A stretch of DNA of 64,000 nt from Euglena gracilis (lineage: Eukaryota > Euglenida > Euglenophyceae > Euglenales): assembly GCA_039621445.1 (NCBI GenBank), contig CP154957.1:38596654-38660653 (forward strand), in the 5' to 3' direction. How positions within the stretch are numbered: the stretch's first letter is position 1; each line of letters starts with the position of its first letter. Below, one piece after another: positions 55,630 to 64,000 of the stretch. The translations under genes and the position numbers were made by a program. Below the pieces are notes generated by a model. It saw only the letters and a program-made list of their open reading frames with translations, had not been told where the DNA came from and made no database searches.

Positions 55630-57368
55630 AAATTTTTGTCCAAATGACCACCCATTGAGTGAAAGAAGCGAAATTTTGTCCTTTCCAACTCCTTTCTGAT
55701 TACTTCTTCGTTTTGGCTTTCATTCCTCCTTTCTTTGTGAAAAATCTGGGGAAATTCCCGTCTTAGCACATGACAGGTGTCCGCATGAGATGGAGATTTG
55801 ACAAAATCCTGAATCGTCAAAAATTCTGTCTCGAAATTCTTCCAATGATCCCCAAAAAATGTTGTTGAAAATCTGGACAGTTTCGTTGTAAAAATCTGCC
55901 AACGAAAAGAAAATTCAGGCCCGTGACCTGAAAATCTGTTGATTTTTGCCTCATTTTCCACCATGTCCCAAAACGGGACACCAACAAAAATTGAAATCTG
56001 GCAACCAAAAACGTTGCCATCCCCCATCATCCATACCCCTGCCCCCATCCCTGTGAGCAAAATTTGCACCAGGACCATCACAGATGGAAATTTTTCATGC
56101 GTTTCAACGGGAAAGTCCAACACGCTTAGCTGGGGGGCATTCAAAAGGGGTATTGTTTGTGAGGCTGTTACTTCCAAACTTACGGAAGGAGAATCCACCA
56201 TTCTGGGGGAACCAAAAAACTGAGTGAGGGGGGTAAAAACTGTTGTGGGTTGGGTAATGGGAACGTGCAAAGTGTGGCTTTGCCAACAGTGGGTAGAGAC
56301 CACCTTATGGTGCTCCTCCCCTTTGGGCAAGACCAACACTCCAGCACTGCTACCCAAAAAAGCCGCTCCCCCTACCTCTCGGCATAGGTTGCCCGAGTAG
56401 GGAGCGACGGGGGGGAAAATTTGAAAAATTTGAAAAACCAACCCAATCACTCTCTCTGGGCTTCTCCTTCTCGTTCCTTCAGGTCCCAACCCAGAGCTTG
56501 GTCCCAACCCAGGCCTTCTCGTCATTTCAGGTCCCAACCGTGCTCCCAACCCATAGCTTGGTCCCAACCCATAGCTCCTGGGTGGGGCTGTCCTCCTTGT
56601 GCTGGCTGCTGCTGGGCCCCCCTGCACCGCCACCACAGCGGTGCGGGGGAGTGGGCCCCCAGACGCCGCCACCACAGCGACGCTGGGGTTGGGGGTCTCC
56701 CTTCCCAGGGTGTGAAAACAAAATTTGCGGCCAGTGATCTGGGCAGGGGGAAAAAACTGTCTACATTGATCCCCTTCCACAATAAACTGGGATTGTGTCC
56801 GTTTGAAAATTCTGAGACTCTCGAATTGAGAAAAGCCGAGACCCTCCAATTGAGAAAAGCTTCGCTCAATCCCAATGACCAAAGTGGAAATTTCTACAAA
56901 TCCTTGAATTTTCAGCAAAAGTGCCTGAAACGGCGTTTGATTTGAGTTTTCGAAACCCAAAACTGGTGATTTCTCGTCAAAAAGTTCTTGCCTTTTGGCG
57001 CTGTTGTCCAAAGTAAAATTGGGCTGGAATCCCGCTGAATTTTGATCACTTTTGACCAAAGTTGTTTCCATTTTTGAATCTGGGGGATCTGAAGTTTTTT
57101 CCAACTTTGCCCAGGGAAATTGAAAACATTCTTCGCCCAGCACTTCAAACTGAATTATTTTGTGCACTCTCCTCCTTGCACGTTCTTCCCAAGGATCTTT
57201 GTTTCCGCCCTCCATCTCCATTCCCATTGGGGGAACTGAAATTTGTGTGAGGGGGACAATTCCCGTTTCTCTTCCACCAGCCAAAAAGTCTGATGCATGC
57301 CCACTCCCAGCCTGAGGTGGCAAAAGGGAAAAATTTCCCGCACGGAGGATTCCACCCATCTCCGACAA
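55578..57368 (-). CDS. LTR element ORF 2, 596 codons
   Basis: It overlaps ORF 1 by about 214 bases and ORF 3 by 52 bases, each in a different frame. The middle (about residues 240-300) is Gly/Leu/Pro/Arg-rich with repeated GLGP words. The C-terminal third (FSFRWQIFTTKLSRFSTTFF and onward) is helical and aromatic-rich with conserved-looking Trp/Phe/Arg, reminiscent of a retrotransposon Gag capsid domain. The zinc-knuckle-like motif then follows in ORF 3. That order (capsid, knuckle) fits Gag. Whether ORFs 2 and 3 are joined by frameshifting is unknown. Confidence 0.5.
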   Translation of the reverse strand: MSEMGGILRAGNFSLLPPQAGSGHASDFLAGGRETGIVPLTQISVPPMGMEMEGGNKDPWEERARRRVHKIIQFEVLGEECFQFPWAKLEKTSDPPDSKMETTLVKSDQNSAGFQPNFTLDNSAKRQELFDEKSPVLGFENSNQTPFQALLLKIQGFVEISTLVIGIERSFSQLEGLGFSQFESLRIFKRTQSQFIVEGDQCRQFFPPAQITGRKFCFHTLGRETPNPSVAVVAASGGPLPRTAVVAVQGGPAAASTRRTAPPRSYGLGPSYGLGARLGPEMTRRPGLGPSSGLGPEGTRRRSPERVIGLVFQIFQIFPPVAPYSGNLCREVGGAAFLGSSAGVLVLPKGEEHHKVVSTHCWQSHTLHVPITQPTTVFTPLTQFFGSPRMVDSPSVSLEVTASQTIPLLNAPQLSVLDFPVETHEKFPSVMVLVQILLTGMGAGVWMMGDGNVFGCQISIFVGVPFWDMVENEAKINRFSGHGPEFSFRWQIFTTKLSRFSTTFFGDHWKNFETEFLTIQDFVKSPSHADTCHVLRREFPQIFHKERRNESQNEEVIRKELERTKFRFFHSMGGHLDKNFCFPPAFFISPPLKSWK

Positions 57369-58357
57369 GATTGGCTGAAAAAAAATGTGAAAACCACAGC
57401 AAAAATCTGTGGCACAAGCGAAAGTTGTCCTGTACGGAGGATATCACCCATCTCCGACCGTTTTGGCTGAAAATCTGCCAAATTCACAGGAAATTTCTGT
57501 GACGGGGAAAGGGAAAATTCACTTTTTTCACTTGAAAACTGAAAGATCCTTGGGTGAGACAACGCCTGGGTTTTTTTGTGGGGGAAAATACGTGCCACTT
57601 TGTAAATGGGACCCTGCCCCCCACAATAAATCTTGCTGAAAATGGATGCCGTTGGCAAAAACTGTGGGGAGACTTCAGAAAATTCCAGAAAATTCTGGGT
57701 CCTCATCTTAATTCTTGCTGAAATTGGCCAAATTGATTGTGAAAAATCTTCTCGGGTCTGAAAATTCAGTGGAAACCCCTGAAAATCTGCTGGGAATTCA
57801 CTTTTCTGAAAAAACTGTGGTAATGCGACAAGTAAATTTAGCCAGAAAGATCTTTCTGAAAAATCAGCAGATGGAAAGATGCAAAATTGTGGCACTGAAT
57901 TTCTCCCACTTGACACTTCTAAATGCCTACCATTCTTCGGGTTCTTTAGAAGCCTTAGGGCTGTGGGTGGGGGTTGTCTGCTGGCACACCAGTGTCGTGT
58001 GTTGTATGTGTCCGCCTGCTGGGGTCCACCAGCTTCAATACCGCGCGCTGGGGGGCCATTGCAGGGCCCCCCTCCACCAGCTGCAGCTTTCAATGTGAAC
58101 AATGTGTTTGGGGCTTCAGCTTCAATCTTCTTTCTTGTCATTCTTTTTTGTCTTTCTTCTGCTTCAGCTGCCTGGCGCGCCTCGCTCTGGCCGGAGGATC
58201 CGGGTAGGACCTCCATGAAAACCCTTTCTTGGTTCGATATTTTTGCGGATCCTTCGGCCTCGGCTTTTTCTTGAGGCGGCCGCCGGGCTTCGAAGCCAAA
58301 CTTTTCAGTGTTTTCTTTTTTGTCCTTGGGATTTTTCCCTTGATCATTGAAATTCAT
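57155..58357 (-). CDS. LTR element ORF 1, 400 codons, starts inside the 5' LTR
   Basis: The start Met at 58357 lies within the LTR. The first residues are Lys/Glu/Pro-rich. An Ala/Gly/Pro-rich segment and then a Phe/Ser/Pro-rich region follow. No domain recognised. A later Met may be the real start if transcription begins downstream. The equivalent start in the 3' LTR runs out into flanking DNA. Confidence 0.45.
   Translation of the reverse strand: MNFNDQGKNPKDKKENTEKFGFEARRPPQEKAEAEGSAKISNQERVFMEVLPGSSGQSEARQAAEAEERQKRMTRKKIEAEAPNTLFTLKAAAGGGGPCNGPPARGIEAGGPQQADTYNTRHWCASRQPPPTALRLLKNPKNGRHLEVSSGRNSVPQFCIFPSADFSERSFWLNLLVALPQFFQKSEFPADFQGFPLNFQTREDFSQSIWPISARIKMRTQNFLEFSEVSPQFLPTASIFSKIYCGGQGPIYKVARIFPHKKTQALSHPRIFQFSSEKSEFSLSPSQKFPVNLADFQPKRSEMGDILRTGQLSLVPQIFAVVFTFFFSQSCRRWVESSVREIFPFCHLRLGVGMHQTFWLVEEKRELSPSHKFQFPQWEWRWRAETKILGKNVQGGECTK
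58198..58215 (-). promoter_or_regulatory. Primer-binding-like site
   Basis: Directly after the CA end of the 5' LTR the minus strand reads TGGAGGTCCTACCCGGAT. It begins TGG as expected for pairing with a tRNA CCA end. The implied tRNA 3' end (ATCCGGGTAGGACCTCCA) has plausible T-stem and acceptor geometry. The tRNA identity is not determined. Confidence 0.6.
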
Positions 58358-58722
58358 TTTTTTTTAATTCTTGTATCTTGCATGCACAAACAGTTTTTTT
58401 TTGTAGTATTCACAAGTGCATTGGTGGGGATAAGAACCCTGTGTGTGAGATTGGGTTTGGAATTGGTGGGTTCGAGTGGGGACTTTCTTAGGTTAATTAG
58501 GAAAAATAGGCAAATCCTACTGTGGAAAATTGGTCGGCCGGTCTTGAAAATTTCAAAGAATCGGCCCAGCAAGGTCAAAAATTGAGTTCAGGCTTTCAAG
58601 CCCAACCATAATAATCTTTTCCCTAGGTTAAATTCGACTGAAAACCAAAAAGTGGTATTTCAGTGATTTTCGGCCCCACTCAGGCAAATTTTGGCCAATT
58701 TTTGGGTTAGGACCCCTTTACA
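58216..58722 (-). repeat. 5' LTR of the element (507 bp)
   Basis: It differs from the other LTR by only a few bases (for example GCCAAAC versus GCCAAAA, TTCTTG versus TTCTGG). This indicates a recent insertion. Confidence 0.92.
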
Positions 58723-58726
58723 CTTT

Positions 58727-59602
58727 CCCTTTTTTGTCTTTTTTTGTTTTTTTTTTCGTTTTTTTTGGTGTGGTGGCTGGACCCCCCTCCCAGGTCCCTT
58801 GTTTGGGGGGGGGGGGGTGCTCTGCCCCGACCTCAGGCTGCCCGTGGGGGGGAACCCAGGTCCTGCGGGGGGGTACCCTGATTCGCTGGGGGGGGGGCAC
58901 CCTAGGTTCAGTGTGGGGGGAGGACCCCAGGTTCGGCGTGGGGGGGGGGGCGCTCCAGGTTCAGTCTGGGACAGCTTCCATTCCCACTGCGGTTGAAGGA
59001 ACGGTCTGAGGGCTCTGAACAGGTAAAGGGGGCTGCGGGGGGGGGGGCAGCCCGAACCAATATTGGTGGGGGGGAAGGGAGCCTCCAGGGGGAACCAGGG
59101 GGTGGGGCGTCGCGGGGGCGAGTCGTTGTCGGAGGAGTAGAGGGAGGCCGGCGACGCCTGTGGGTCCGGGGTCCCGAGGTAGAGGGGGGGGGCTGAGGGA
59201 GCGGGGGCTGCGGGGGCTGCTGCAGATGGAGCGCCCGCGCTCCCTCCGTGGGGTGGTGTCGTTGTTGGGGTGGGCTGGGGTGGTATTGGGGTGAGCATGT
59301 GTATGGCTGGGAGTGGGGGGTGGCTTGTAGGCAGGGAAGGGGTGGGTGTGGGCGTCCTCCAGCAGCTGGCGGGTGGGAGCTCGGCCTCGAGGGCCTTGCG
59401 TAGGGGTGGTGGTAGAATGGTGGGGATGATGAAGGCGGGGGTTGGAGGTGCCTGGTATGGGGGAGCGGGTTGGCGTCGAAGGGGTTGAGGTCGAAAGTAG
59501 GGGTGGTGATGTTGGGGTTGTTGAGGTTGGTGTTGGCGTTGTTGACGTCGATGTCGGGCTATCTGTGACGGAATCTGGGGATGAAGAAGACAAGGAACCT
59601 TG
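58727..59602 (-). other. Proline/serine/threonine-rich region after the integrase
   Basis: The integrase reading frame continues past its stop codon at 59603 into an open Thr/Pro/Ser-rich stretch (59593-58961, same frame), ending in G/C-homopolymer-rich sequence. It may be the low-complexity C-terminal tail or the 3' untranslated part of the chromovirus. The younger LTR element is inserted in or next to it. Confidence 0.4.
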
Positions 59603-60796
59603 TCACTTTATCAGTTCCAACAATTCCTTTGCGTTCAAATCCACCCTGTTCTCCACACAATAGGCAACCACGTCCTTATTCATTCTAAAGAAAAAATTCC
59701 CCCGACGTTCACATTGGTCGTCTTCTGGCCCAAATCCTTTCCACTGCACCAAAAATTCCGTCTTTCCGTTTTTGTGTCGGTGGTTGAGCACCCTTTCCAC
59801 CTCCCATTCATCAGGTCCAACCTCCAGTTCTTGAGCCTTTCCACACCAAAAATACAAGGGCACGGGGGTGTTTGAGTAAAGGTCTTCCACGTGTGTTTTC
59901 AGTTGGGAACGGTGGGCCGGTTTTCGCTTCCCTGGCTGAAGCTCCACCACATAGGAGTGGTCTCCCACTCTTTCCAAAACCACCGCTGGCCATTTCCACC
60001 TGGGTTCCAACTTGTCGGTTCCAGGCTGTCGTTCAGGTTGGTACCAAACCTTGGAACCAATTTTCAGGGCTGGGGGTTCACGTCCTTTCTGGTTCACAGC
60101 CTCTTTCCGAGCCTCCAGTTTTTCATTGAGAGTTTGGGCCACCCACCTGTCTTGTTCCTTCATTCGTTTGAGGAATTCTGTCACACATTCGGCCTCCCGC
60201 TGCGGTTTGTGCGGGATCCCACACAACGTTCGGTGTCCCCCAAAAACAATCTCGTAGGGGGAAAGTCCAGCCTCCCCAGGCACGTCGTGAATGGCCCTCG
60301 TAGCCCGTGGGAGGAGTTCCACCCACGGGACACCATTTTCTGCAGCCAGCTTTGCAATTTTCCGCATCACCTGCTGCCCGGCTACCTCTCCCCTTCCGTT
60401 CGGCTGATGGTAGTAAGCCTGTCCATAGGCAACCCTTACACCGTGTGCCGCGCACAGAGTTTTACACCAGGCTGCTGTGAACTGTGGACCCCTGTCGGAA
60501 CTCACCACCGAGGGGATTCCAAACAGATCCCACTGTCGAAACATTTCCTTGGCGACCTTTTCTGCTGTGAGACGATTGTTAAGATGGGGAGTAGCAACCA
60601 TCCACCCACTTAATCGGTCCACACAAAGTGCCAAAGTGTCGTACCGTTTCCCTTCAAAAGTGGTTTCCGGTAGTGCAAAGAGGTCGACCGCCACGCTGTC
60701 CATCAGGTGGGGCGGGACCGGTGTTGGTTGTATCGGACACTTGATGGGTTGATGGTTCGGCTCAGTGACCCGACACGTTTCACACATCCCCATCAT
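59603..60796 (-). CDS. Ty3/gypsy chromovirus integrase with degenerate chromodomain (partial)
   Basis: The order is C-E-T-C of the N-terminal zinc domain (residues 5-8), then the catalytic core. In the core, Asp lies in AVDLFALP, the second Asp in SSDRGPQF, and Glu exactly 36 positions later in NGRGEVAGQ (D35E). A GPY/F-like region follows (VWYQPERQPGTDKLEPRWKW and SYVVELQPG), then a chromodomain-like segment (EWEVERVLNHRHKNGKTEFL, VQWKGFGPED). In that segment the usual WEP after KWKGY is changed to CER. Reverse transcriptase and RNase H are absent from the window upstream. The upstream half of the zinc domain lies in another frame, so the gene is broken. Confidence 0.88.
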   Translation of the reverse strand: MMGMCETCRVTEPNHQPIKCPIQPTPVPPHLMDSVAVDLFALPETTFEGKRYDTLALCVDRLSGWMVATPHLNNRLTAEKVAKEMFRQWDLFGIPSVVSSDRGPQFTAAWCKTLCAAHGVRVAYGQAYYHQPNGRGEVAGQQVMRKIAKLAAENGVPWVELLPRATRAIHDVPGEAGLSPYEIVFGGHRTLCGIPHKPQREAECVTEFLKRMKEQDRWVAQTLNEKLEARKEAVNQKGREPPALKIGSKVWYQPERQPGTDKLEPRWKWPAVVLERVGDHSYVVELQPGKRKPAHRSQLKTHVEDLYSNTPVPLYFWCGKAQELEVGPDEWEVERVLNHRHKNGKTEFLVQWKGFGPEDDQCERRGNFFFRMNKDVVAYCVENRVDLNAKELLELIK

Positions 60797-60804
60797 TTTG
60801 CAGG

Positions 60805-61287
60805 TCAGTTTTTTGCGTGTTGGTGGTCAGCGAAAAGAAAACACCGACCCATCTGATCCCACAGTCGTTCAGCCCCTGTGTGTCCCGCCGCTTCGTGGTG
60901 TTCCCTGATGACCCTCCCCGTGACATCCCTTGGTACACAAAAGAGTCCGTGTTTGAAGAGTCTTTCGTTTTCAAATCGGAAGCCCTCAGGCCATTCTTTG
61001 AACCCCGAATCCTCCAACCCCTGGAGCACAGGGCCCCACTTGGGTCACCCGCTGTACCCGCTCCTCCAGTCCTCGTCCATCACCGACTGCGACCATGTCG
61101 GTTGAAGCTCCGGGGCGTGCACTCCCCTTGATGGAGATCCCACAGGCGGGCTCGTCGAAGACGAGGGACGCTGCGCGTCCTCGAGTCCGTCCTCCCCTGG
61201 ACTTGATGTTTTTGGAAGGTCCACAGGGTCCTCTTCCAAGGTTCTTCGCCTAGGGGGGTCTTCCTCTGTGGCTGTCTTCTTGGCCAT
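60805..61287 (-). pseudogene. Integrase zinc-binding half and upstream linker, frame-shifted
   Basis: At 61029-60805 the minus strand reads REHHEAAGHTGAERLWDQMG, the H-x3-H half of an integrase H2C2 zinc domain. The C-x2-C half begins the ORF at 60796, in a different frame. The break lies at a run of six A on the minus strand (60808-60813 region). Further upstream (61287-61045), in yet another frame, is an acidic, Pro-rich linker ending in a WRSGYSG-type stretch. At least two frame breaks therefore separate these pieces. Confidence 0.7.
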
Positions 61288-61421
61288 TTCTTTTCTGGGG
61301 TTCCCTTTTCTTGTGTGCCTTCGGTGTCCCTGTCCTTGGGTTTTGAATTTTTTGAAGTTTTTTCTGGGGGGGTCTCCTTCCCTGGTGTGACTTTATTCGT
61401 TGTGGCCGATTCCTCACCAGC

Positions 61422-62255
61422 CAAGGCGAAGCCAGCCAAACATAGGGCCCGGTGTCCGGCGGCGGAAAAGGAGTGGATTGCTAAAAAGAGCCCCCACCCC
61501 GGTGCCGCCCCTGTTTCACAATCAACTCAACTGTGACGACCAGACAGATGACACAGTGGAGCATGCTGGATTGGTAAGTGCACCACTGGTGCATCCTGGT
61601 GCTGGACATGGTCAACGTGTTCAAGATGTGCACTTGTGACAGGCCACAGATGCACATGGGGTGCCTGCTGCAGATGTGTCAGATACACATGGGGTGCCTG
61701 CTGCAGATGTGTCAGATGCACATGGGGTTCCTGCTGCAGAGGTGTCAGACGTACATGAGGAGCATGCTGCAGAAGTTTCATATGCACATGGGGTGCATCC
61801 TGTGGCTGGCCTGGCAGGAGATGCAAACGAAAGAGGTGTGCATGCAGTTGCGGCCAGGTCAGGGCAGGTGGTGGATGCCCTGGCCAGACATGCTGAAGTT
61901 GGACATGATGGAGGCACGACCCGGCACTGTACAACCACTCAGGGTTTGGCCACTCAGAAAGACGACTGGGCTTCGGCCGCCAAGAGATAGTCTCCCAGCA
62001 GACCTTCGGCCGCTGTGGGGACGTGCAGCTTCGCGCACGAAGACGTTGGGGATGACGACATCGTGCATGCAGCTGCAGACCCCAGCACTGCTTCGGCCGT
62101 TGGGGGTCCAGGACCAATGGATATCCAAACCAAAATTCGTGCTGCGGCCGATTGTGAAACAGGGGCGGTGCCGGGGTGGGGGCTCTCTTCGCAATACACA
62201 CCTTTTCTGCGCCCCACCCCGGGCTCCCTGTTCGGCTGCCTTCGGCTCCGCCTTG
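61422..62255. mobile_element. Inverted-repeat element with 33-bp internal repeats
   Basis: The ends at 61422-61523 and 62150-62255 are inverted copies. The best block is AGAGCCCCCACCCCGGTGCC, and the flanking 60 bp are diverged. The interior holds a 33-bp tandem repeat. No transposase recognised and no target duplication resolved. Confidence 0.65.
61640..61800 (+). repeat. 33-bp tandem repeat (HGVPAADVSDA when translated)
   Basis: ATGCACATGGGGTGCCTGCT followed by GCAGATGTGTCAG recurs four to five times. In one + frame each unit reads as the 11-residue HGVPAADVSDx, and other frames are open too. Whether it is translated is unknown. Confidence 0.9.
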
Positions 62256-62272
62256 GGTTTTGCCTTTGCAGC

Positions 62273-63456
62273 GATCGTGGTCAAATGTAAAAGAGGGAAA
62301 TATCCAATGTCGAAACGTGAACAGTCAAAACAAACCCACCACTCCCAGGGGACGCCTCAAACATTCCCACCAGGGCGTCACAGCGAAGGGGGAGGACCGG
62401 ACGCCTTCGACCATCAAACCAACAATGTCGGCGAGCCAGGCGTACCCTAGGTTCGTAACTCACCAGGGGTCAGAAAAAAAGTAATGTACCCCCAGACCTG
62501 GGGTCGAAACACACCAGATGGGTCATCTCATTCTGAAAACGGTAATGTACCCCCCAGACCTGGGTCGAAACACACCGGATGGGTCATGTGTCACCTTTAT
62601 AACACGAAACATATTCCCCCCCACCTGGGGTCGAAACTCAAAAGATCGGTCATTTGTCACTCCAAAATCTCCAAAACCTGCACCACCCCCAATCTGGGGT
62701 TGTAACTCACCAGGAGGGGAACACCAAAAGGCAGGCCAAACTGCAAACAGGAAGGCTGGCTGGGCGGACTCTTCGCCCGTTACCCGGGCGGCCTCTTCGG
62801 TTCGGCCCCTCCCCCCTCTCACTCCCACAATCCCTGGTGGTCGAGCAGGCGGTCCTTCCGCCTCTTCTGCTTATCCGACTCCGTCAGCGGACTCGTCTCC
62901 GACAGCGCATCCCAATGTCGAACTCGTGCTTCTCGCTCCTACTGCACGGCCGGTCGTCGAGACTCCGCTATGGCCGCGTACACTGCTGCCGGCGGAGCCT
63001 CCGCCCTCGATGATGATGCACTGCTTCCAGCTGGTTCTTCGGAGATGTCCTGGCCGCCCAGATTGGGCTGGCCGCCACTCATCCCACAGTGGCATCCAAG
63101 ATCAGCCCAGCAAAATACATCACACTTCCATCCTTCCCTTGGCGGGATTCCAATCGTCGTCAGGACTGATAACTCAGGGACTCCAGCGGCCGAAGCACGG
63201 CTGGAGGTTTGGGTCTCCATCGGTACATCGCCCACGTTGGATAACTCTAATGTACCCCTCAAGTGGGTGGGTACATTACCTTTTTATTGACACCTGGTGA
63301 ATTACGACACCAGGGGACCCCTGGCTCGGTGACATTATTGGTTTGATGGGCGGTGGTGTGCCGAATGTATGAGGCCTACCCTGGGAGTGGTGGGTCTGTT
63401 TTGACATTCACGTTTCGACATTTGACTTTTCCCTCTTTCGATATTTGACCACGATC
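62273..63456. mobile_element. Element with terminal inverted repeats of about 200 bp
   Basis: 62273-62492 is matched in inverted orientation by about 63268-63456. Examples are GATCGTGGTCAAAT, GTCGAAACGTGAA, ACCCACCACTCCCAGGG, ATCAAACCAA and GTAATGTACCC. The left copy has about 30 extra bases. The interior has tandem repeats of about 60 bp and then GC-rich sequence. No transposase ORF is recognised. It directly adjoins the previous inverted-repeat element. Confidence 0.75.
62478..62720. repeat. Tandem repeat of about 60-69 bp
   Basis: Four units of CCCCAGACCTGGGGTCGAAA, each followed by CACACCAGATGGGTCAT-like words, at about 62490, 62551, 62618 and 62687. Confidence 0.9.
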
Positions 63457-63479
63457 TTTGCCTTATCGCTTTTGTTTTT

Positions 63480-64000
63480 CCGCCTGGACCCAGTGAGTCT
63501 CGACCCTGGGGGTGGAAGGCTTTGAGTTTCGGAGAGAGTGCGAGAGTTTTGTTGGTTCACCATCCCAGGCCCCTCAACCGCTGGGTTTCGACCGGGGGGG
63601 GATTCACAGTTGGATTTTTTTTCAGAGAATTCCAACCCACCCCCCCTTACCCGCTGAGTTTTGACTGCGCGGGAAGGGGGGGGCAGCATTCTTTTTAATG
63701 AAGTTCGCCTTGGAGCCCCCATCGGGGGAGTTTAAACCCAAGAGAGGAGAGAATTCCATTCGAATTGCATTCATGGAGAGCTTTGGGCCCGAGCCCCCCA
63801 CCCGCTGAGTTTCGACCGCGGAGGGGGGGGCGTTTCAGTTTTAGGTAGTGCAAGGCCCTGGGGCCCCCGCCCGCCGTTTTCGACCGCGGGGGTGGGGGCA
63901 GCTTTACGCTTTCGGTGCGCTTCGGCCCCGAAGGGGCCCCCGTTTTGTTTCGTCCACGGGGAGGTGGGTGGAGGAGGACATGTCCACTGGCTGTGTTTGC
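63480..64000. repeat. GC-rich repeats around CCCGCTGAGTTTCGACCGCGG
   Basis: The word recurs near 63490, 63580, 63650, 63800 and 63875 with oligo-G and oligo-C flanks. No gene seen. Confidence 0.75.

Larger units (their letters stand above)
52290..58722 (-). mobile_element. Young LTR retrotransposon without recognisable pol
   Basis: Two direct repeats of 506 and 507 bp have TG...CA termini and about 99% identity (a handful of substitutions and one indel). They flank 5.4 kb and are bordered by CTTT on both sides (52286-52289 and 58723-58726). On the minus strand a primer-binding-like site follows the 5' LTR and a purine run precedes the 3' LTR. The interior carries three long overlapping minus-strand ORFs, at 58357-57155, 57368-55578 and 55629-53491. 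I see none of the usual reverse transcriptase (Y-x-D-D), RNase H or integrase signatures. It looks like a gag-type, non-autonomous LTR element, with structure intact and replication supplied in trans. Confidence 0.88.

Noticed and set aside
61578-62450. 290-codon + strand ORF (Met-Cys-Gln-rich)
   Set aside because: Runs through the 33-bp repeat and both inverted-repeat elements. Composition is dictated by the repeat.

Overview
The window is nuclear DNA of a eukaryote, probably a flagellated single-celled one. Coding exons are short, are split by long introns (mostly GT-AG) and lie on the + strand among microsatellites, TTAGGG-type telomeric arrays, oligo-G/oligo-C tracts and many transposable elements. 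There is no operon or bacterial gene structure. The species cannot be fixed from this sequence. The sperm-tail PG-rich repeat gene argues for a lineage with a cilium or flagellum.

Layout. 1-2700: a 78-bp satellite interrupted by an inverted-repeat element (385-2238) with a broken tyrosine-recombinase-like ORF. 3130-16235 (+): a 13-exon gene for an STPG2-like sperm-tail PG-rich repeat (SHIPPO) protein. Nearly all splice junctions are phase-consistent and the last exon ends in a stop. Several introns carry small hAT-like elements and palindromes. 18483-30937 (+): a gene for a four-membrane-segment claudin/PMP22-like protein. Its first four exons join in phase; the later junctions are unresolved. 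Its introns hold long TG, GGAT, CATA and CGCA microsatellites, an inverted telomeric array and two hAT-like elements. 31-39 kb: repeat-dominated DNA with hAT-like elements, dispersed and tandem repeats and a second, degenerate inverted telomeric array.

39182-52166: a very large palindrome. Its two arms, each about 6.26 kb, are nearly but not perfectly identical and are separated by about 455 bp. Each arm carries a copy of a 300-codon low-complexity ORF, intact on the left and frame-broken on the right. An 81-bp perfect palindrome abuts its right outer edge. 52290-58722 (- strand): a complete-looking, young LTR retrotransposon (506/507-bp LTRs with TG...CA ends, 4-bp target duplication CTTT, primer-binding-like site, polypurine tract). 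It encodes three overlapping ORFs with a zinc-knuckle-like motif and no recognisable reverse transcriptase or integrase. 59.6-61.3 kb (- strand): the decayed integrase end of a Ty3/gypsy chromovirus, with a D-D35-E core and a degenerate chromodomain. 61.4-63.5 kb: two adjacent long-inverted-repeat elements, each carrying internal tandem repeats. The window ends in GC-rich repeats.

At least six small elements share CAGG...CCTG-like termini and 7-8 bp target duplications. They indicate an active or recently active hAT-like MITE family that has spread oligo-G/C tracts. Besides the two cellular genes, most of the sequence is explained by mobile or repeat DNA.
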